64,000 bases of DNA from UBA2040 sp963977135 (GCA_963977135.1 CAXBNN010000015.1:1-64000), one strand, 5' to 3'. Shown: positions 30,545 to 40,759, numbered from the stretch's first letter. Numbers and translations: made by a program. The notes: a model not told the origin generated them from the sequence alone.

Positions 30545-32971
30545 ATGAAATCTATAAAGCATTTTTCTGAAATTAGAATAAACGATATTCCTTCTGTGGG
30601 TGGCAAGAATGCTTCGCTAGGTGAAATGTATTCATCTTTATCATCAAAAGGAATATTTGTACCTGAAGGCTTTGCCGTTACTTCTGATGGTTATTGGAAG
30701 TTTTTAAGGGAGAATAAATTGGTTTCCGAAGTTAGTGACACCTTGGCGAAATTGGATGTAAAAAACTTCTCCAATCTTTCAACCATAGCTAAGAAAATTA
30801 GAAAAAAAATAATTGATGCTTCTTTCCCCGAGGAGCTAGCATCAGAAATTATTGAAGCATATAATTTACTTGTAAAAAGTTCAGGTGAAGAAAAAACGTA
30901 TGCCGTAAGAAGCAGTGCAACAGCCGAAGACTTACCAAATGCGAGTTTCGCCGGGCAGCAAGAAACCTATCTTAATGTAAAAGGCGAAGCAAATTTGATA
31001 AAAGCTTGCCACCGATGCTATGCTTCATTGTTTACTGATAGAGCAATAAAATACCGATCTGACAATAATTTTGAACACATGAAAGTGGGATTGTCTATCG
31101 GCGTCCAAACAATGGTTCGTTCAGACATTGCAAGCTCAGGCGTTATGTTTACGATTGATCCAGACTCCGGTTTCGAAGAAGTTATTTTAATTTCTGGTGC
31201 TTGGGGCCTTGGTGAAAACGTCGTTCAAGGCAGTGTTAACACGGATGAGTTTCTGGTTTACAAACCTTTTTTAGGCAAAGTGAAAAACCCAATAATATCA
31301 CATAAACTTGGGAGTAAGAATAAAACCATGATATATTCTACGCTCTCCACTGATGATATTTTAAAGCCTGAGGATGCAGTAATCAATACAAATACATCAA
31401 AGTCTAAAAGCAAGGAGTATGTGCTTAATGATGAAGAAATAATACAATTGGCGAACTGGGCAACCATAATACAGAAGCATTATAAACGCCACATGGATAT
31501 AGAATGGGCCAAAGATGGTCAAAATGGCCGACTTTATGTCGTTCAAGCTAGACCGGAGACTGTCCATGGTAAAAACGAACATACTGTCTTCAAGCAATAC
31601 ACATTAACGGAAAAAGGCCAACAATTATGTTCTGGAGCTGGTTTAGGTAGTAAAATTATTTCTGGCAAAGCAAGAATATTGCACTCTCCTTCCGAAATTT
31701 CTAAATTGAAAAAAGGTGATATTTTGGTAACCGAACGGACCGATCCGGATTGGGATCCAGTACTACAAAAAACAGGAGCGATAATCACTGACCAAGGCGG
31801 ACGGACATCACATGCAGCAATTGTAGCTCGCGAAATGGGCGCTATTGCTGTAGTTGGCACTGGTGACGCAACCAAGAAAATAAAAAACGGTCAAATGATT
31901 ACGGTTTCTACCGTCAAAGGAAATACAGGAATGGTATATGATGGGCGTTTAAATTGGACAGAAAAAGCGATTGATATTTCCTCCATTCCAAAAACAAAAA
32001 CAAAAGTTATGCTCATTCTCGCTCATCCGGATGAGGCCTTCGGTTATTCTTTATTGCCAAATGACGGAGTTGGTCTTTTGCGCATGGAATTCATTATCAG
32101 TAATTCAATTGGAATTCATCCTATGGCCTTAAAACACTTTGACAAATTAAAAGATGTAAAGGCAAAAAATAAAATTAAAGACATAACTCACCTTTTCATT
32201 AACAAAGAAGAATTTTTCATCCATAAACTTGCGGAAGCAACAGCTAAAATAGCAGCCGCATTTTACCCAAAGGATGTGATAGTTCGAATGAGTGATTTAA
32301 AATCAAATGAATATGCGAACTTATTAGGTGGTCAACAATTTGAACCCAAGGAAGAGAACCCTATGATCGGATTTAGAGGAGCCTCTCGTTATTATCATCC
32401 TCTTTACAAAGATGCATTCGAAATGGAATGTAAAGCAATGAAAATGGTGCGAAATGATATGGGATTTACCAATGTTAAGTTAATGATTCCTTTTTGTAGA
32501 AATGTTGCTGAAGCCGAGAAGGTTATTGAAGTAATGAAAGGAAGCGGTTTAAAAAGAAAAGAAAACGGGCTTGAATTGTATATGATGATTGAAATTCCGA
32601 GTAATGCCTTGCTGGCAGAAGATTTTGCAAAATATTTTGATGGATTCTCCATAGGTTCAAACGATTTAACTCAACTTACCTTGGGCGCTGATAGGGACTC
32701 AGAATTGTTAAGTGAAATTTTTGACCCTTTCGATCCTGCTGTGATGCAACTTATAAAAATGTCCTTGAACAAAGCAAAAAAAACAAAGACACATATCGGA
32801 CTTTGTGGGCAAGCGCCTAGTGACTATCCAGAATACACCAAATTCCTAGTTCAAAACAACATCGACAGTATATCTTTTAACCCAGATGCATTGATCAAAG
32901 GAATTGAGAACATTGCAAAAGCGGAAAAAATAGTTGTTATCGATTATCCAAACCACCACATTGATTTATAG
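30545..32971 (+). CDS. ppsA: Phosphoenolpyruvate synthase
   Basis: 808 residues, the usual length. The N-terminal ATP-binding domain holds SVGGKNASLGEMY and AVRSSATAEDLPNASFAGQQ; the swivelling phosphohistidine domain holds GGRTSHAAIVAREMG with His423 as the phosphorylated residue. The C-terminal PEP/pyruvate barrel has GFRGASRYYHP, MIEIPSNALLAE and FSIGSNDLTQL, and the catalytic Cys lies in IGLCGQAPSDYPE. It makes PEP from pyruvate plus ATP, starting gluconeogenesis. It is a single gene. Confidence 0.96.
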   Translation: MKSIKHFSEIRINDIPSVGGKNASLGEMYSSLSSKGIFVPEGFAVTSDGYWKFLRENKLVSEVSDTLAKLDVKNFSNLSTIAKKIRKKIIDASFPEELASEIIEAYNLLVKSSGEEKTYAVRSSATAEDLPNASFAGQQETYLNVKGEANLIKACHRCYASLFTDRAIKYRSDNNFEHMKVGLSIGVQTMVRSDIASSGVMFTIDPDSGFEEVILISGAWGLGENVVQGSVNTDEFLVYKPFLGKVKNPIISHKLGSKNKTMIYSTLSTDDILKPEDAVINTNTSKSKSKEYVLNDEEIIQLANWATIIQKHYKRHMDIEWAKDGQNGRLYVVQARPETVHGKNEHTVFKQYTLTEKGQQLCSGAGLGSKIISGKARILHSPSEISKLKKGDILVTERTDPDWDPVLQKTGAIITDQGGRTSHAAIVAREMGAIAVVGTGDATKKIKNGQMITVSTVKGNTGMVYDGRLNWTEKAIDISSIPKTKTKVMLILAHPDEAFGYSLLPNDGVGLLRMEFIISNSIGIHPMALKHFDKLKDVKAKNKIKDITHLFINKEEFFIHKLAEATAKIAAAFYPKDVIVRMSDLKSNEYANLLGGQQFEPKEENPMIGFRGASRYYHPLYKDAFEMECKAMKMVRNDMGFTNVKLMIPFCRNVAEAEKVIEVMKGSGLKRKENGLELYMMIEIPSNALLAEDFAKYFDGFSIGSNDLTQLTLGADRDSELLSEIFDPFDPAVMQLIKMSLNKAKKTKTHIGLCGQAPSDYPEYTKFLVQNNIDSISFNPDALIKGIENIAKAEKIVVIDYPNHHIDL

Positions 32972-33309
32972 TTTTATCTGATTTTTGCGTTACAATACTA
33001 TTTTTCAAAGGGAATAGACTGTTATATTCGATATTAAACACCAGTGCTATTTGATATAACGAAAATTCACACTGGATACCTTTTATCGCCAAAAGTAACC
33101 CAAACGGCCTTTGACTAAGATTGGAGCAAACCAGAATTTCGCAAAATAGGTTTTGAACAGAAAGAGAATAAATATTGGAAAATAGAATTGAGTAATTTTT
33201 AACCAAATTTTCGAAGAAACTAGCGAATAGTCCTAAGTTTTCTTAAAAACTCGATTAAATCCTTGCCAGTTAAAAAAACATTGGTATTATGTGGTAAACA
33301 ATAAAATTC
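32972..33309. other. Gene-poor stretch with a possible GNAT remnant
   Basis: No intact ORF. A 26-codon stretch at 33122-33202 (WSKPEFRKIGFEQKENKYWK, then IELSNF and a stop) looks like the C-terminus of an acetyltransferase-like protein with no upstream part in frame. It may be a decayed duplicate of the GNAT gene type that follows. Confidence 0.3.
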
Positions 33310-33750
33310 ATGTCAGAAACACTTATTTACAATGCCATTGATAAACCCAGCGAAATTGAAAAAAGTGAGATCGTTGATTTTCTATTCAATCATTTAGAGC
33401 AATACGGCGATCCAAAGAAAGACATTCAAAAAGCGATCGACTTCTCAATTAAGGAGTTCATTTCCTTTGGTGGCTTCACTATGATTATAAAAGAAAAAAA
33501 TAAAATCAAAGGAGCTGTTGTGATAAACCAAACCGGCATGGGTGGTTATATTCCTGAAAACATTCTAGTATACATAGCAATTCATAAGGATCATAGAGGA
33601 GAAGGACTTGGAAAAGAACTAATGACAAAAGCTATTGATATTGCTCAAGGTGATATTGCACTGCACGTTGAAGCAAATAATCCCGCTAAAATTCTCTATG
33701 AAAAACTTGGTTTCACAAACCCTTACTTAGAAATGAGGTTAAAAAAATAA
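33310..33750 (+). CDS. GNAT-family N-acetyltransferase
   Basis: 146 residues. The acetyl-CoA loop is IHKDHRGEGLGKELMTKAI (R-x-x-G-x-G/A), the following strand is ALHVEANNPAKILYEKLGF, and MRLKK ends it. The substrate is unknown. It leads an operon with a symporter, an amidohydrolase and two amino-acid racemases, with a three-base gap to the next TTG, so an amino-acid or amino-sugar substrate is plausible. Confidence 0.88.
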   Translation: MSETLIYNAIDKPSEIEKSEIVDFLFNHLEQYGDPKKDIQKAIDFSIKEFISFGGFTMIIKEKNKIKGAVVINQTGMGGYIPENILVYIAIHKDHRGEGLGKELMTKAIDIAQGDIALHVEANNPAKILYEKLGFTNPYLEMRLKK

Positions 33751-33753
33751 GGT

Positions 33754-35181
33754 TTGGATTTACACATTATTGATTTAGGTATTTTCATTGTTTATCTAGC
33801 TTTCATGCTCGGAGTAGGCTTCTACTTCATGCGAAAAAATAAATCGGAAGAAGACTATTACGTTGGTGGTAGGAATATGTCCGCGGGACATATTGGACTT
33901 TCAGTGGTTGCTACTGATGTAGGTGGTGGGTTTTCTATCGGACTTGGAGGACTTGGATTTGTGATGGGTATATCTGGCAGTTGGATGCTTTTTACCGGAT
34001 TGGTTGGAGCTTGGCTTAGTGCTGTTCTGCTAATTCCGAAAATCTATCCCATTGCAAAAAAGCACAATTTTTTGACGTTCCCACAATCTCTTGCTTTTCA
34101 CTACAATAAGAAAGTGGCACTGGTTGCTGGAATAATTTCATTAATTGGCTATGTAGGCTTTACGAGTTCACAAATACTCGCTGGAGCGAAACTTGCTTCA
34201 GCAACATTTCCGTCTTTCTCCATCAACGACGCAGTAATAGTAATGGGCGTAATTGCCGTAATATATACCGTTATTGGTGGAATCAAAGCGGTAATTTATA
34301 CCGATACTATCCAATGGATTATATTGATGTTAGGTCTAATCTGCATAGGTATTCCCATGGGGTATAATGCTATCGGTGGATGGGAAGCGATTAGCGCAAC
34401 TTTGCCAAGCAGCTTTATGTCTTTAACCGAAATTTCATTTATTGACCTATTCAATTGGTTTATAACTATCGTACCTATATGGTTTGTTGGGATGACTCTT
34501 TACCAAAGAATTTATGCCTGCAAAGATGAAAAAACTGCTATTAAAGCCTGGCGAATTGCCGGACTTTTTGAATGGCCAATTATGGCGTTTATGGGAATTG
34601 CCTTGGGATTATTTGCTCGTGTTGCTTTCGAACAAGGTATGTTTACAGATATCGGATATGCTCCGGGAACATCAATGGACCCAGAGCTGGGCTTACCTTT
34701 ACTTTTGAGAACTATTTTACCTGTCGGATTAATGGGATTAATGATGTCAGCTTATTTTTCGGCGATAATGTCCACAGCTGATAGTTGTTTAATGGCAGCT
34801 TCGGGAAATTTCACAACCGATATACTTGGCTTTTTTAGAAAGAAAAAAGCTTTACACGAAGTTAGAAATTCACAAATTATCACCCTGTTTATTGGAGTTT
34901 TCGCGGTACTCTTGGCAACCAACATGCAAAACGTTCTGGAACTCATGCTCTATTCCTACGCTTTTATGGTTTCGGGGTTATTGGTTCCGGTTGTTGGTAT
35001 GTTGGTTTTGAAAAAGCCTTCTTCGCTTGCGGCAATTGTTTCTATGATTTTAGGTGGTTCAACAACATTAGTTTTAATTATTTCAGAATTAAAACTTCCT
35101 TACGAATTAGATGCCAATTTCTTCGGAATTTCCGTTGCAACATTCAGTTTTGTTCTCATACAACTCATTAAAAGAAAATAA
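33754..35181 (+). CDS. Sodium:solute symporter family transporter
   Basis: 475 residues with about 12 to 13 membrane segments. It starts at TTG (33754); the next ATG is inside helix 1. Family features: DYYVGGRNMSAGHIGLSVVA, the TVIGGIKAVIYTDTIQWIIL motif in the central region, and SAYFSAIMSTADSCLMAASG, which includes the Na-site serines. It belongs with SSS permeases for amino acids, sugars or small acids. The downstream M20 and racemase genes point to an amino-acid derivative as cargo. Confidence 0.9.
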   Translation: MDLHIIDLGIFIVYLAFMLGVGFYFMRKNKSEEDYYVGGRNMSAGHIGLSVVATDVGGGFSIGLGGLGFVMGISGSWMLFTGLVGAWLSAVLLIPKIYPIAKKHNFLTFPQSLAFHYNKKVALVAGIISLIGYVGFTSSQILAGAKLASATFPSFSINDAVIVMGVIAVIYTVIGGIKAVIYTDTIQWIILMLGLICIGIPMGYNAIGGWEAISATLPSSFMSLTEISFIDLFNWFITIVPIWFVGMTLYQRIYACKDEKTAIKAWRIAGLFEWPIMAFMGIALGLFARVAFEQGMFTDIGYAPGTSMDPELGLPLLLRTILPVGLMGLMMSAYFSAIMSTADSCLMAASGNFTTDILGFFRKKKALHEVRNSQIITLFIGVFAVLLATNMQNVLELMLYSYAFMVSGLLVPVVGMLVLKKPSSLAAIVSMILGGSTTLVLIISELKLPYELDANFFGISVATFSFVLIQLIKRK

Positions 35182-35184
35182 GAA

Positions 35185-36336
35185 ATGGAAAAAATAGTAA
35201 ACACTATATTACCTAGTTTAGAACAAATAAGAAAGGAAATTCATAAGAATCCAGAATTATCTGAACACGAATACAATACTTCTAAACGCATTCAATCTTA
35301 TTTGAGTTTGCACACCAATGGAAAGGTAAAGGCTATTGCCCAAACCGGCGTAATGGTAACGTTTGACAGTGGTATTGAAGGAAATTCTATCATGTTACGC
35401 GCTGATACTGATGCCTTGCCCATCGAAGAAATAAATACTTTCGATTATAAGTCAAATTCATTCGGAATTAGTCACAAATGCGGTCATGACGGACATACAG
35501 CTATGATGCTTGGTGTTGCAAGAATGCTAACTGAAAATCCCATAAAGAAGGGCAAAGTAGTTCTACTATTTCAACCTGCTGAAGAAAATGGCATGGGTGC
35601 TGAGGCTGTTTTAAACGACGACCATTTTCAAAACTTGAAATTTGATTATGTCTTTGCATTGCACAACATTCCCGGATACCCAAAAAATCAAATCATACTC
35701 AAAGAAAACATCTTTAATGCCAATGTGAAAAGTATGATTATTAAATTAAAAGGTAAAACGGCGCACGCTGCAGAACCAGAAAAAGGATACAATCCTGGTT
35801 TAGCTTTGGCTGAAATCATGCAGTATGCTGAAAAGATTACCAACAACAATCCATCCGCAGAAGATTTCTTTCTTATAACGCCTGTTCACATGAAGATGGG
35901 AGATTTGGCTTATGGAATTTCCGCTGGTGAAGGTGAACTTCATCTAACCATAAGAAGTTGGGATTTGAAGCTTTTTGATGAAAAATGTGCAGACCTAGAA
36001 TCCTTCATTAATAACAAATGTGCGGAATTCAACTTGAAGCCAGAAATTTCTTGGACTCAAATATTCTTCGCCAATAAAAATGACAATTCGGCAAATGAAT
36101 TTGTCAGAAAAGCTGCAAAACACAATAAATTTGATATTCACGAAAAGACGGATCCTTTCAAATGGGGTGAAGACTTTGGACTGTTCACACAACTATTTAA
36201 AGGTGCTATGTTTGGTTTAGGAGCTGGCGAAACAACTCCTGCCCTGCACAATCCAGATTACGATTTCCCTGATGATATAACATCTACAGGAATTCGACTA
36301 TTTTTCCAAATCATCCAAGAAACAACCAACCTTTAA
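35185..36336 (+). CDS. M20-family amidohydrolase
   Basis: 383 residues. Metal-site motifs are SHKCGHDGHTAMMLGVARM (the Cys-x-His-x-x-His region of the IAA-amino-acid hydrolase branch), LLFQPAEENGMGAEAV and FALHNIPGYPKNQ; the dimerisation part starts with GKTAHAAEPEKG. Members cleave N-acyl amino acids, hippurate-like compounds or indoleacetyl conjugates. It is between a transporter and two racemases, separated by three bases and then overlapping the racemase by one base. Confidence 0.9.
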   Translation: MEKIVNTILPSLEQIRKEIHKNPELSEHEYNTSKRIQSYLSLHTNGKVKAIAQTGVMVTFDSGIEGNSIMLRADTDALPIEEINTFDYKSNSFGISHKCGHDGHTAMMLGVARMLTENPIKKGKVVLLFQPAEENGMGAEAVLNDDHFQNLKFDYVFALHNIPGYPKNQIILKENIFNANVKSMIIKLKGKTAHAAEPEKGYNPGLALAEIMQYAEKITNNNPSAEDFFLITPVHMKMGDLAYGISAGEGELHLTIRSWDLKLFDEKCADLESFINNKCAEFNLKPEISWTQIFFANKNDNSANEFVRKAAKHNKFDIHEKTDPFKWGEDFGLFTQLFKGAMFGLGAGETTPALHNPDYDFPDDITSTGIRLFFQIIQETTNL

Positions 36337-37484
36337 TGAACCCAACCTCTTATATAGAACTTTCTCAATCAGCGTTGGATATCAATATTGCGTTTATTCA
36401 ACAAACACTTGGTAAAACGGAATTATCGGCTGTAGTGAAAGGCAATGCTTATGGTCATGGAATAGATGTCTATTGTCCAATGCTTTATACAGCAGGAGTA
36501 AGACATTTTAGTGTTTTTAGCGCAACTGAGGCAGAATCTATTTTAGCCTCAGTCCCAAAAGATATTACGGTTTTGATAATGGGTTATTTAAGCGACAACC
36601 AACTGGAATGGGCTGTTGAAAATGAAGTGGAATTTTTTGTTTTTGAAAAAGAACGACTTCAAAAAGCAATCGCGCTTTCCAAAAAACTTGAAATTCAAGC
36701 CCATGTTCATATTGAGATAGAAACAGGTATGAATCGAACAGGATTTAAACTTGAGCATATCACCGAATTATTCAATTTCCTCAAGGAGCAACAAAAATTT
36801 GTTCGCGTAAATGGAGTTTGTTCACATCTGGCAGGTGCCGAAAGTATAGAAAATCACCAGCGAATTGAGCAGCAAATCGAACGCTTCGATCAAGTTCGAA
36901 AAGATTTAAAAAAAGAGGATTGGTTGAATACAAAATATCATTTAGCCTGTTCCGCTGCTAGTTTACAATTTCCTGAAACACAATTAGATCTAGCCAGAAT
37001 AGGTATCTTGCAATACGGCTTTTTCCCAAGTGATGAAGTGCTCGTTCAGTATTTCGCTAAACATGACACGCAAGTGAATCCTTTAAAGCGAGTAATTTCT
37101 TGGAAAACAGTGGTAATGGACGTGCGGGAAGTAGAAGCTGGAGAATACATAGGTTACGGTATTTCATTTTTGACTAATGTCAAAACCAAAATCGCAGTTC
37201 TTCCGATAGGTTATGCCCATGGATACGCTCGATCTTTAAGCAATCAAGGAAAAGTTCTCATAGGTAACAAGCGATATGACGTAATTGGCACCGTCAATAT
37301 GAACATGATTATCGTCGATATAAAAGAAGGAAATTCTATTCAAAAAGGTGACGAAGTCGTCATCATTGGTCATCAAGGGGATTTGGAAATAAGCGTATCC
37401 TCATTCAGTAATTTTAGTGACATGGTCAACTATGAAATGCTTACTCGACTTCCGTCGAATATAACACGAAAAATAACTCAGTAA
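36336..37484 (+). CDS. alr: Alanine racemase
   Basis: 382 residues. The PLP lysine is K35 in SAVVKGNAYGHG and the second catalytic residue is the Tyr in IGYGISF; IETGMNRTGFK and HLACSAASLQF are as in the family. It interconverts L- and D-alanine for peptidoglycan, or for catabolism when carried by an operon such as this one. Its stop shares a base with the next start (TAATG). Presence of a separate housekeeping copy elsewhere cannot be judged from the window. Confidence 0.92.
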   Translation: MNPTSYIELSQSALDINIAFIQQTLGKTELSAVVKGNAYGHGIDVYCPMLYTAGVRHFSVFSATEAESILASVPKDITVLIMGYLSDNQLEWAVENEVEFFVFEKERLQKAIALSKKLEIQAHVHIEIETGMNRTGFKLEHITELFNFLKEQQKFVRVNGVCSHLAGAESIENHQRIEQQIERFDQVRKDLKKEDWLNTKYHLACSAASLQFPETQLDLARIGILQYGFFPSDEVLVQYFAKHDTQVNPLKRVISWKTVVMDVREVEAGEYIGYGISFLTNVKTKIAVLPIGYAHGYARSLSNQGKVLIGNKRYDVIGTVNMNMIIVDIKEGNSIQKGDEVVIIGHQGDLEISVSSFSNFSDMVNYEMLTRLPSNITRKITQ

Positions 37485-38581
37485 TGGCAGAATTAATAAT
37501 ACATACCGATAAAATAAAGAACAATATTAAAAGTCTCAGTAAGTACTTTGAAGAACGCCATATTCAATGGAGCTTGATTACAAAAGTATTCTCTGGAGAT
37601 AAAGAATTCCTAAAAAATGTACTAACTTCTGATGTAATTGAACATATCAGTTCCGTTGGTGATTCGCGTTTAACAAGTTTAAAAAACCTGAAAGAAGTGA
37701 ATCCCGACATGAAAACGATTTACATAAAACCGCCTGCTGAAATGTATGCAGATGACGTTGTCAAGTATGCTGACATTTCGCTCAACACTTCTTTTAACAC
37801 CATAAATGCGCTAAATCAGGCTGCGGCAAGGGTTAACAAAATTCACGAAATCGTTATTATGATTGAATTGGGTGATTTGCGAGAAGGCGTAAATACAAGC
37901 GATATCATGAACTTTTACGAAAAAGTATTTGAATTGTCTAATATTGAAGTCATCGGTATCGGATCCAATTTAGGTTGTATGTACGGTGTAGAACCAACGT
38001 ATGATAAACTTCTGCAATTGTCTATCTATAAAGAACTTATTTCAAGCAAATTCAACAAAAAATTAAAACTACTTTCCGGCGGCACATCTATCACGCTTCC
38101 CATGGTCGAGAACAAAATTATCCCAAAAGACATAAATCACTTTCGCGTAGGTGAAGCCGCATTTTTCGGAGTTAGCCCACTCACAAATGAAAAATTTCGG
38201 GATTTATCTACCGATACATTTGATTTTGAAGCAAATATCATTGAACTAGAAAGCAAACACATTGTTCCTGACGGAACTATCAGTGAAGCAAATATTGGGC
38301 ACATTGCAGAATACGATGAAAAAAATGTTGGTGAATCGTCATTTAAAGCCATTCTCGATTTTGGAATGATGGATGTTGAACAAGATGACCTAACAGCGCT
38401 GGACGAAGACATACGCTTTGTTGGCGTCACATCTGATATGTTGGTGGTAGACATTGGAACAAATAAAACCGCATCAGGAGAGAATAAATATAAAATTGGC
38501 GACAAAATGTACTTCAAACCTAATTACATGGCCGTAGCAAGACTTCTAAATTCAAAATTTATTGATAAGAAGTATAAATAA
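37484..38581 (+). CDS. Ornithine/alanine racemase-family PLP protein (Orr-like)
   Basis: 365 residues with a fold-type III barrel. The PLP lysine is K34 in WSLITKVFSGD, with VIGIGSNLGCM and LLSGGTSITLPM typical of the Orr/YhfX branch. Known members racemise ornithine or related basic amino acids. It follows alr with a one-base overlap and ends the operon. With alr it suggests use of, or conversion to, D-amino acids. Confidence 0.88.
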   Translation: MAELIIHTDKIKNNIKSLSKYFEERHIQWSLITKVFSGDKEFLKNVLTSDVIEHISSVGDSRLTSLKNLKEVNPDMKTIYIKPPAEMYADDVVKYADISLNTSFNTINALNQAAARVNKIHEIVIMIELGDLREGVNTSDIMNFYEKVFELSNIEVIGIGSNLGCMYGVEPTYDKLLQLSIYKELISSKFNKKLKLLSGGTSITLPMVENKIIPKDINHFRVGEAAFFGVSPLTNEKFRDLSTDTFDFEANIIELESKHIVPDGTISEANIGHIAEYDEKNVGESSFKAILDFGMMDVEQDDLTALDEDIRFVGVTSDMLVVDIGTNKTASGENKYKIGDKMYFKPNYMAVARLLNSKFIDKKYK

Positions 38582-38827
38582 AAACCCTAAATAGTATACT
38601 CTTCAAATGGAAAGGTTTTTTAGAGTAACTTTCAATTATGAGTGATGATGATTTTTCAAATGAAGAATTAATGAAAACTTTATCTGCTAATTTTTATCTA
38701 TCTGAAAATTAGATTCTTTTAAATACCTGTTTAAGTAAATCGTATTTGTTAAAAAATAGGTAGCTTTATAGAGAGTGAGATTAAAAAAATGATTTCTAAA
38801 TATGATATTCTCTAACAAATAGAAACT

Positions 38828-39199
38828 ATGATATTCGCCAACACAGATAAAGAAATAACGCTAATTTATCATTCAAAGGATAGAACCGGTCAACAAATTT
38901 TGGCATATGCACAATCTGAAAATATACCTATACACGATATTGACCTTAAGTATGTTAAACTAACAAAAACGCACTGGGCAGAATTGGCTTCGAGAATGAA
39001 TATTCACGTATGGGATTTGGTCAACAAAGACCATTCTGCTTTTCTCCAGAAATTTGGACATACGGACAATTTATCAGAAGATGATTGGCTAACGCTTTTG
39101 GTTCATAACCCAGATATATTAATTGCTCCTATCGTCATGAAAGGTGACAAAGTAGTTGCAATGAGAAACCCACAAGACATGCTTCAATTTATAAAGTAA
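38828..39199 (+). CDS. ArsC/Spx-fold protein without catalytic cysteine
   Basis: 123 residues. The fold follows ArsC: LIYHSKDRTGQQILAYAQSE, then KYVKLTKTHWAELASRM, VWDLVNKDHSAF, DNLSEDDWLTLLVHNPDILI and API. Where ArsC has C-x5-R, this copy has HSKDRTGQ, with no Cys, so arsenate reduction is not expected. Many Bacteroidota carry such proteins with no assigned role; an Spx-like or structural role is a guess. Confidence 0.78.
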   Translation: MIFANTDKEITLIYHSKDRTGQQILAYAQSENIPIHDIDLKYVKLTKTHWAELASRMNIHVWDLVNKDHSAFLQKFGHTDNLSEDDWLTLLVHNPDILIAPIVMKGDKVVAMRNPQDMLQFIK

Positions 39200-39297
39200 A
39201 TTACAACTCTTTAATAAAATCTATTTCTTCAGAATTGGTCATGCAGAATGGCTATAATTCTAACAGTACTTTTCCTATATTCACGTAAAAATATGCT

Positions 39298-40686
39298 ATG
39301 AAATTTATCGTAACCATCTCACTTTTCCTCATTGCTCAACTTACATTTTCACAAGATAAAGCTCAAAAAATAGACAGTTTACTTAACGCTTATTATACAA
39401 AAGGAAAGATAAATGGTAATTTTCTCGTTGCAGAAAAAGGTAAGGTAATTTACAGCAAAAGTTTCGGTTATGCCGATGAGGAGACGAAAGAGAAGTTAGA
39501 TGAAAATACAATTTTCGAGTTAGCCTCCTGCTCAAAGCAATTCACTGCAATGGGCATCATGATTCTGAAAGAACGAGGAAAATTAAATTTAGAAGATGAA
39601 CTTGGGAAATACATTCCAGAACTTTCATTTTATAAAGGAGTCATAATAAAAAACTTGCTGAATCACACAAGTGGACTTCCCGATTATATGGAACTATTAG
39701 ATTCCCTTTTCGACAAAACAAAAATAGCAACGAATAAGGATATTATTGACCTTTTTGCAAAGGAGCAACCTAAGGTATCGTTCGAACCAAATTCAAAATT
39801 TGAATATAGCAATACAGGCTTCGCGCTTTTAGCGTCAATAATTGAAAACGTATCTGGTTTATCTTTTGGTGACTTCCTAGCGGAAAGCATATTCAAACCT
39901 TTACAGATGAATCGAACGTTCGTTTATACACGCAGATATGCGCCGAAAAAAATTGACAACTATGCTTATGGTTACGTCTATTCCGATAGTTTGAATAAAT
40001 TCGTTTTACCCGACGAACTGCCAGAAACAGAGATTGTTATTTGGCTAGATGGAATAGTTGGTGACGGTTGTGTAAACTCTACGGTTAACGATTTATTAAA
40101 ATGGGACAGAGCACTTTATACAGACAAACTTATTTCTAAAAAAGGTATTAAAGCCGTTTTCATGGCACAAACTTTAAACGACAAATCGAAATCTAACTAC
40201 GGTTACGGTTGGGGATTGGATAAGAACAAAACTTTTGGGGAAATTGCTTCGCATAGCGGCGGTTGGCCTGGATATGTGACTTTTATCGATAGACATATAG
40301 GTGAAGACAGAACAATAATCGCCCTTCAAAACCATGATAATGTTGTACTTCCTATTAAAGCGATTCGTTACATACTCATCAATGAAGAAATGCCTGCTAA
40401 AAAGGTGCAAACAGAAATTACTCTAAAAAAGGAGCAACTTGAAAAATTTGTCGGAATCTATAAAGGGGAACAGGATTTTGAATTTAAGGTGTTTCTTGAG
40501 GATGAAAAATTATTGGTTCAACTTACTGGACAAAGTGCCATACAATTGCACCCTGAAAGCGAGTTGAGCTTTTTTATTAAAGAAGTAGACGCACAAATTC
40601 AGTTTAAGAAAAATGCGAATGATGAAATTGAAAAACTGGTTTTATTACAAAACGGACAAAAATTAGAGGCAATTCGCGCTAAATAG
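39298..40686 (+). CDS. Class C beta-lactamase-like serine hydrolase
   Basis: 462 residues with a signal peptide (MKFIVTISLFLIAQLTFSQ). The catalytic S-x-x-K is in ELASCSKQFTAMG, the Y-x-N is in FEYSNTGFALLAS, and the third element is HSGGWPGY in place of KTG. A C-terminal beta-domain of about 110 residues (VGIYKGEQDFEFKVF) follows, as in periplasmic esterases and D-peptidases of the family. Activity on beta-lactams should not be assumed. Confidence 0.88.
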   Translation: MKFIVTISLFLIAQLTFSQDKAQKIDSLLNAYYTKGKINGNFLVAEKGKVIYSKSFGYADEETKEKLDENTIFELASCSKQFTAMGIMILKERGKLNLEDELGKYIPELSFYKGVIIKNLLNHTSGLPDYMELLDSLFDKTKIATNKDIIDLFAKEQPKVSFEPNSKFEYSNTGFALLASIIENVSGLSFGDFLAESIFKPLQMNRTFVYTRRYAPKKIDNYAYGYVYSDSLNKFVLPDELPETEIVIWLDGIVGDGCVNSTVNDLLKWDRALYTDKLISKKGIKAVFMAQTLNDKSKSNYGYGWGLDKNKTFGEIASHSGGWPGYVTFIDRHIGEDRTIIALQNHDNVVLPIKAIRYILINEEMPAKKVQTEITLKKEQLEKFVGIYKGEQDFEFKVFLEDEKLLVQLTGQSAIQLHPESELSFFIKEVDAQIQFKKNANDEIEKLVLLQNGQKLEAIRAK

Positions 40687-40759
40687 ATCTTAGCCAAATT
40701 GAAATGGCAATGACTTCAACAAATTCATAACAATCTAAATTTCAATCTTAAGTTAAAAA

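Noticed and set aside
31543..31875. Minus-strand ORF inside ppsA
   Set aside because: It is a frame shadow of a fully recognisable enzyme; no start context or homology.
33119..33202. Acetyltransferase-like C-terminus as a gene
   Set aside because: There is no start or upstream domain in frame; noted only as a possible remnant.
38638..38712. 24-codon ORF (MSDDDFSNEELMKTLSANFY...) between the racemase and ArsC-like genes
   Set aside because: Composition is plausible but there is no conservation evidence or signal; too short to support.
39298..40686. Antibiotic-resistance beta-lactamase
   Set aside because: The class C-like fold is widespread among esterases and peptidases, the KTG element is replaced by HSG, and a long C-terminal domain follows.
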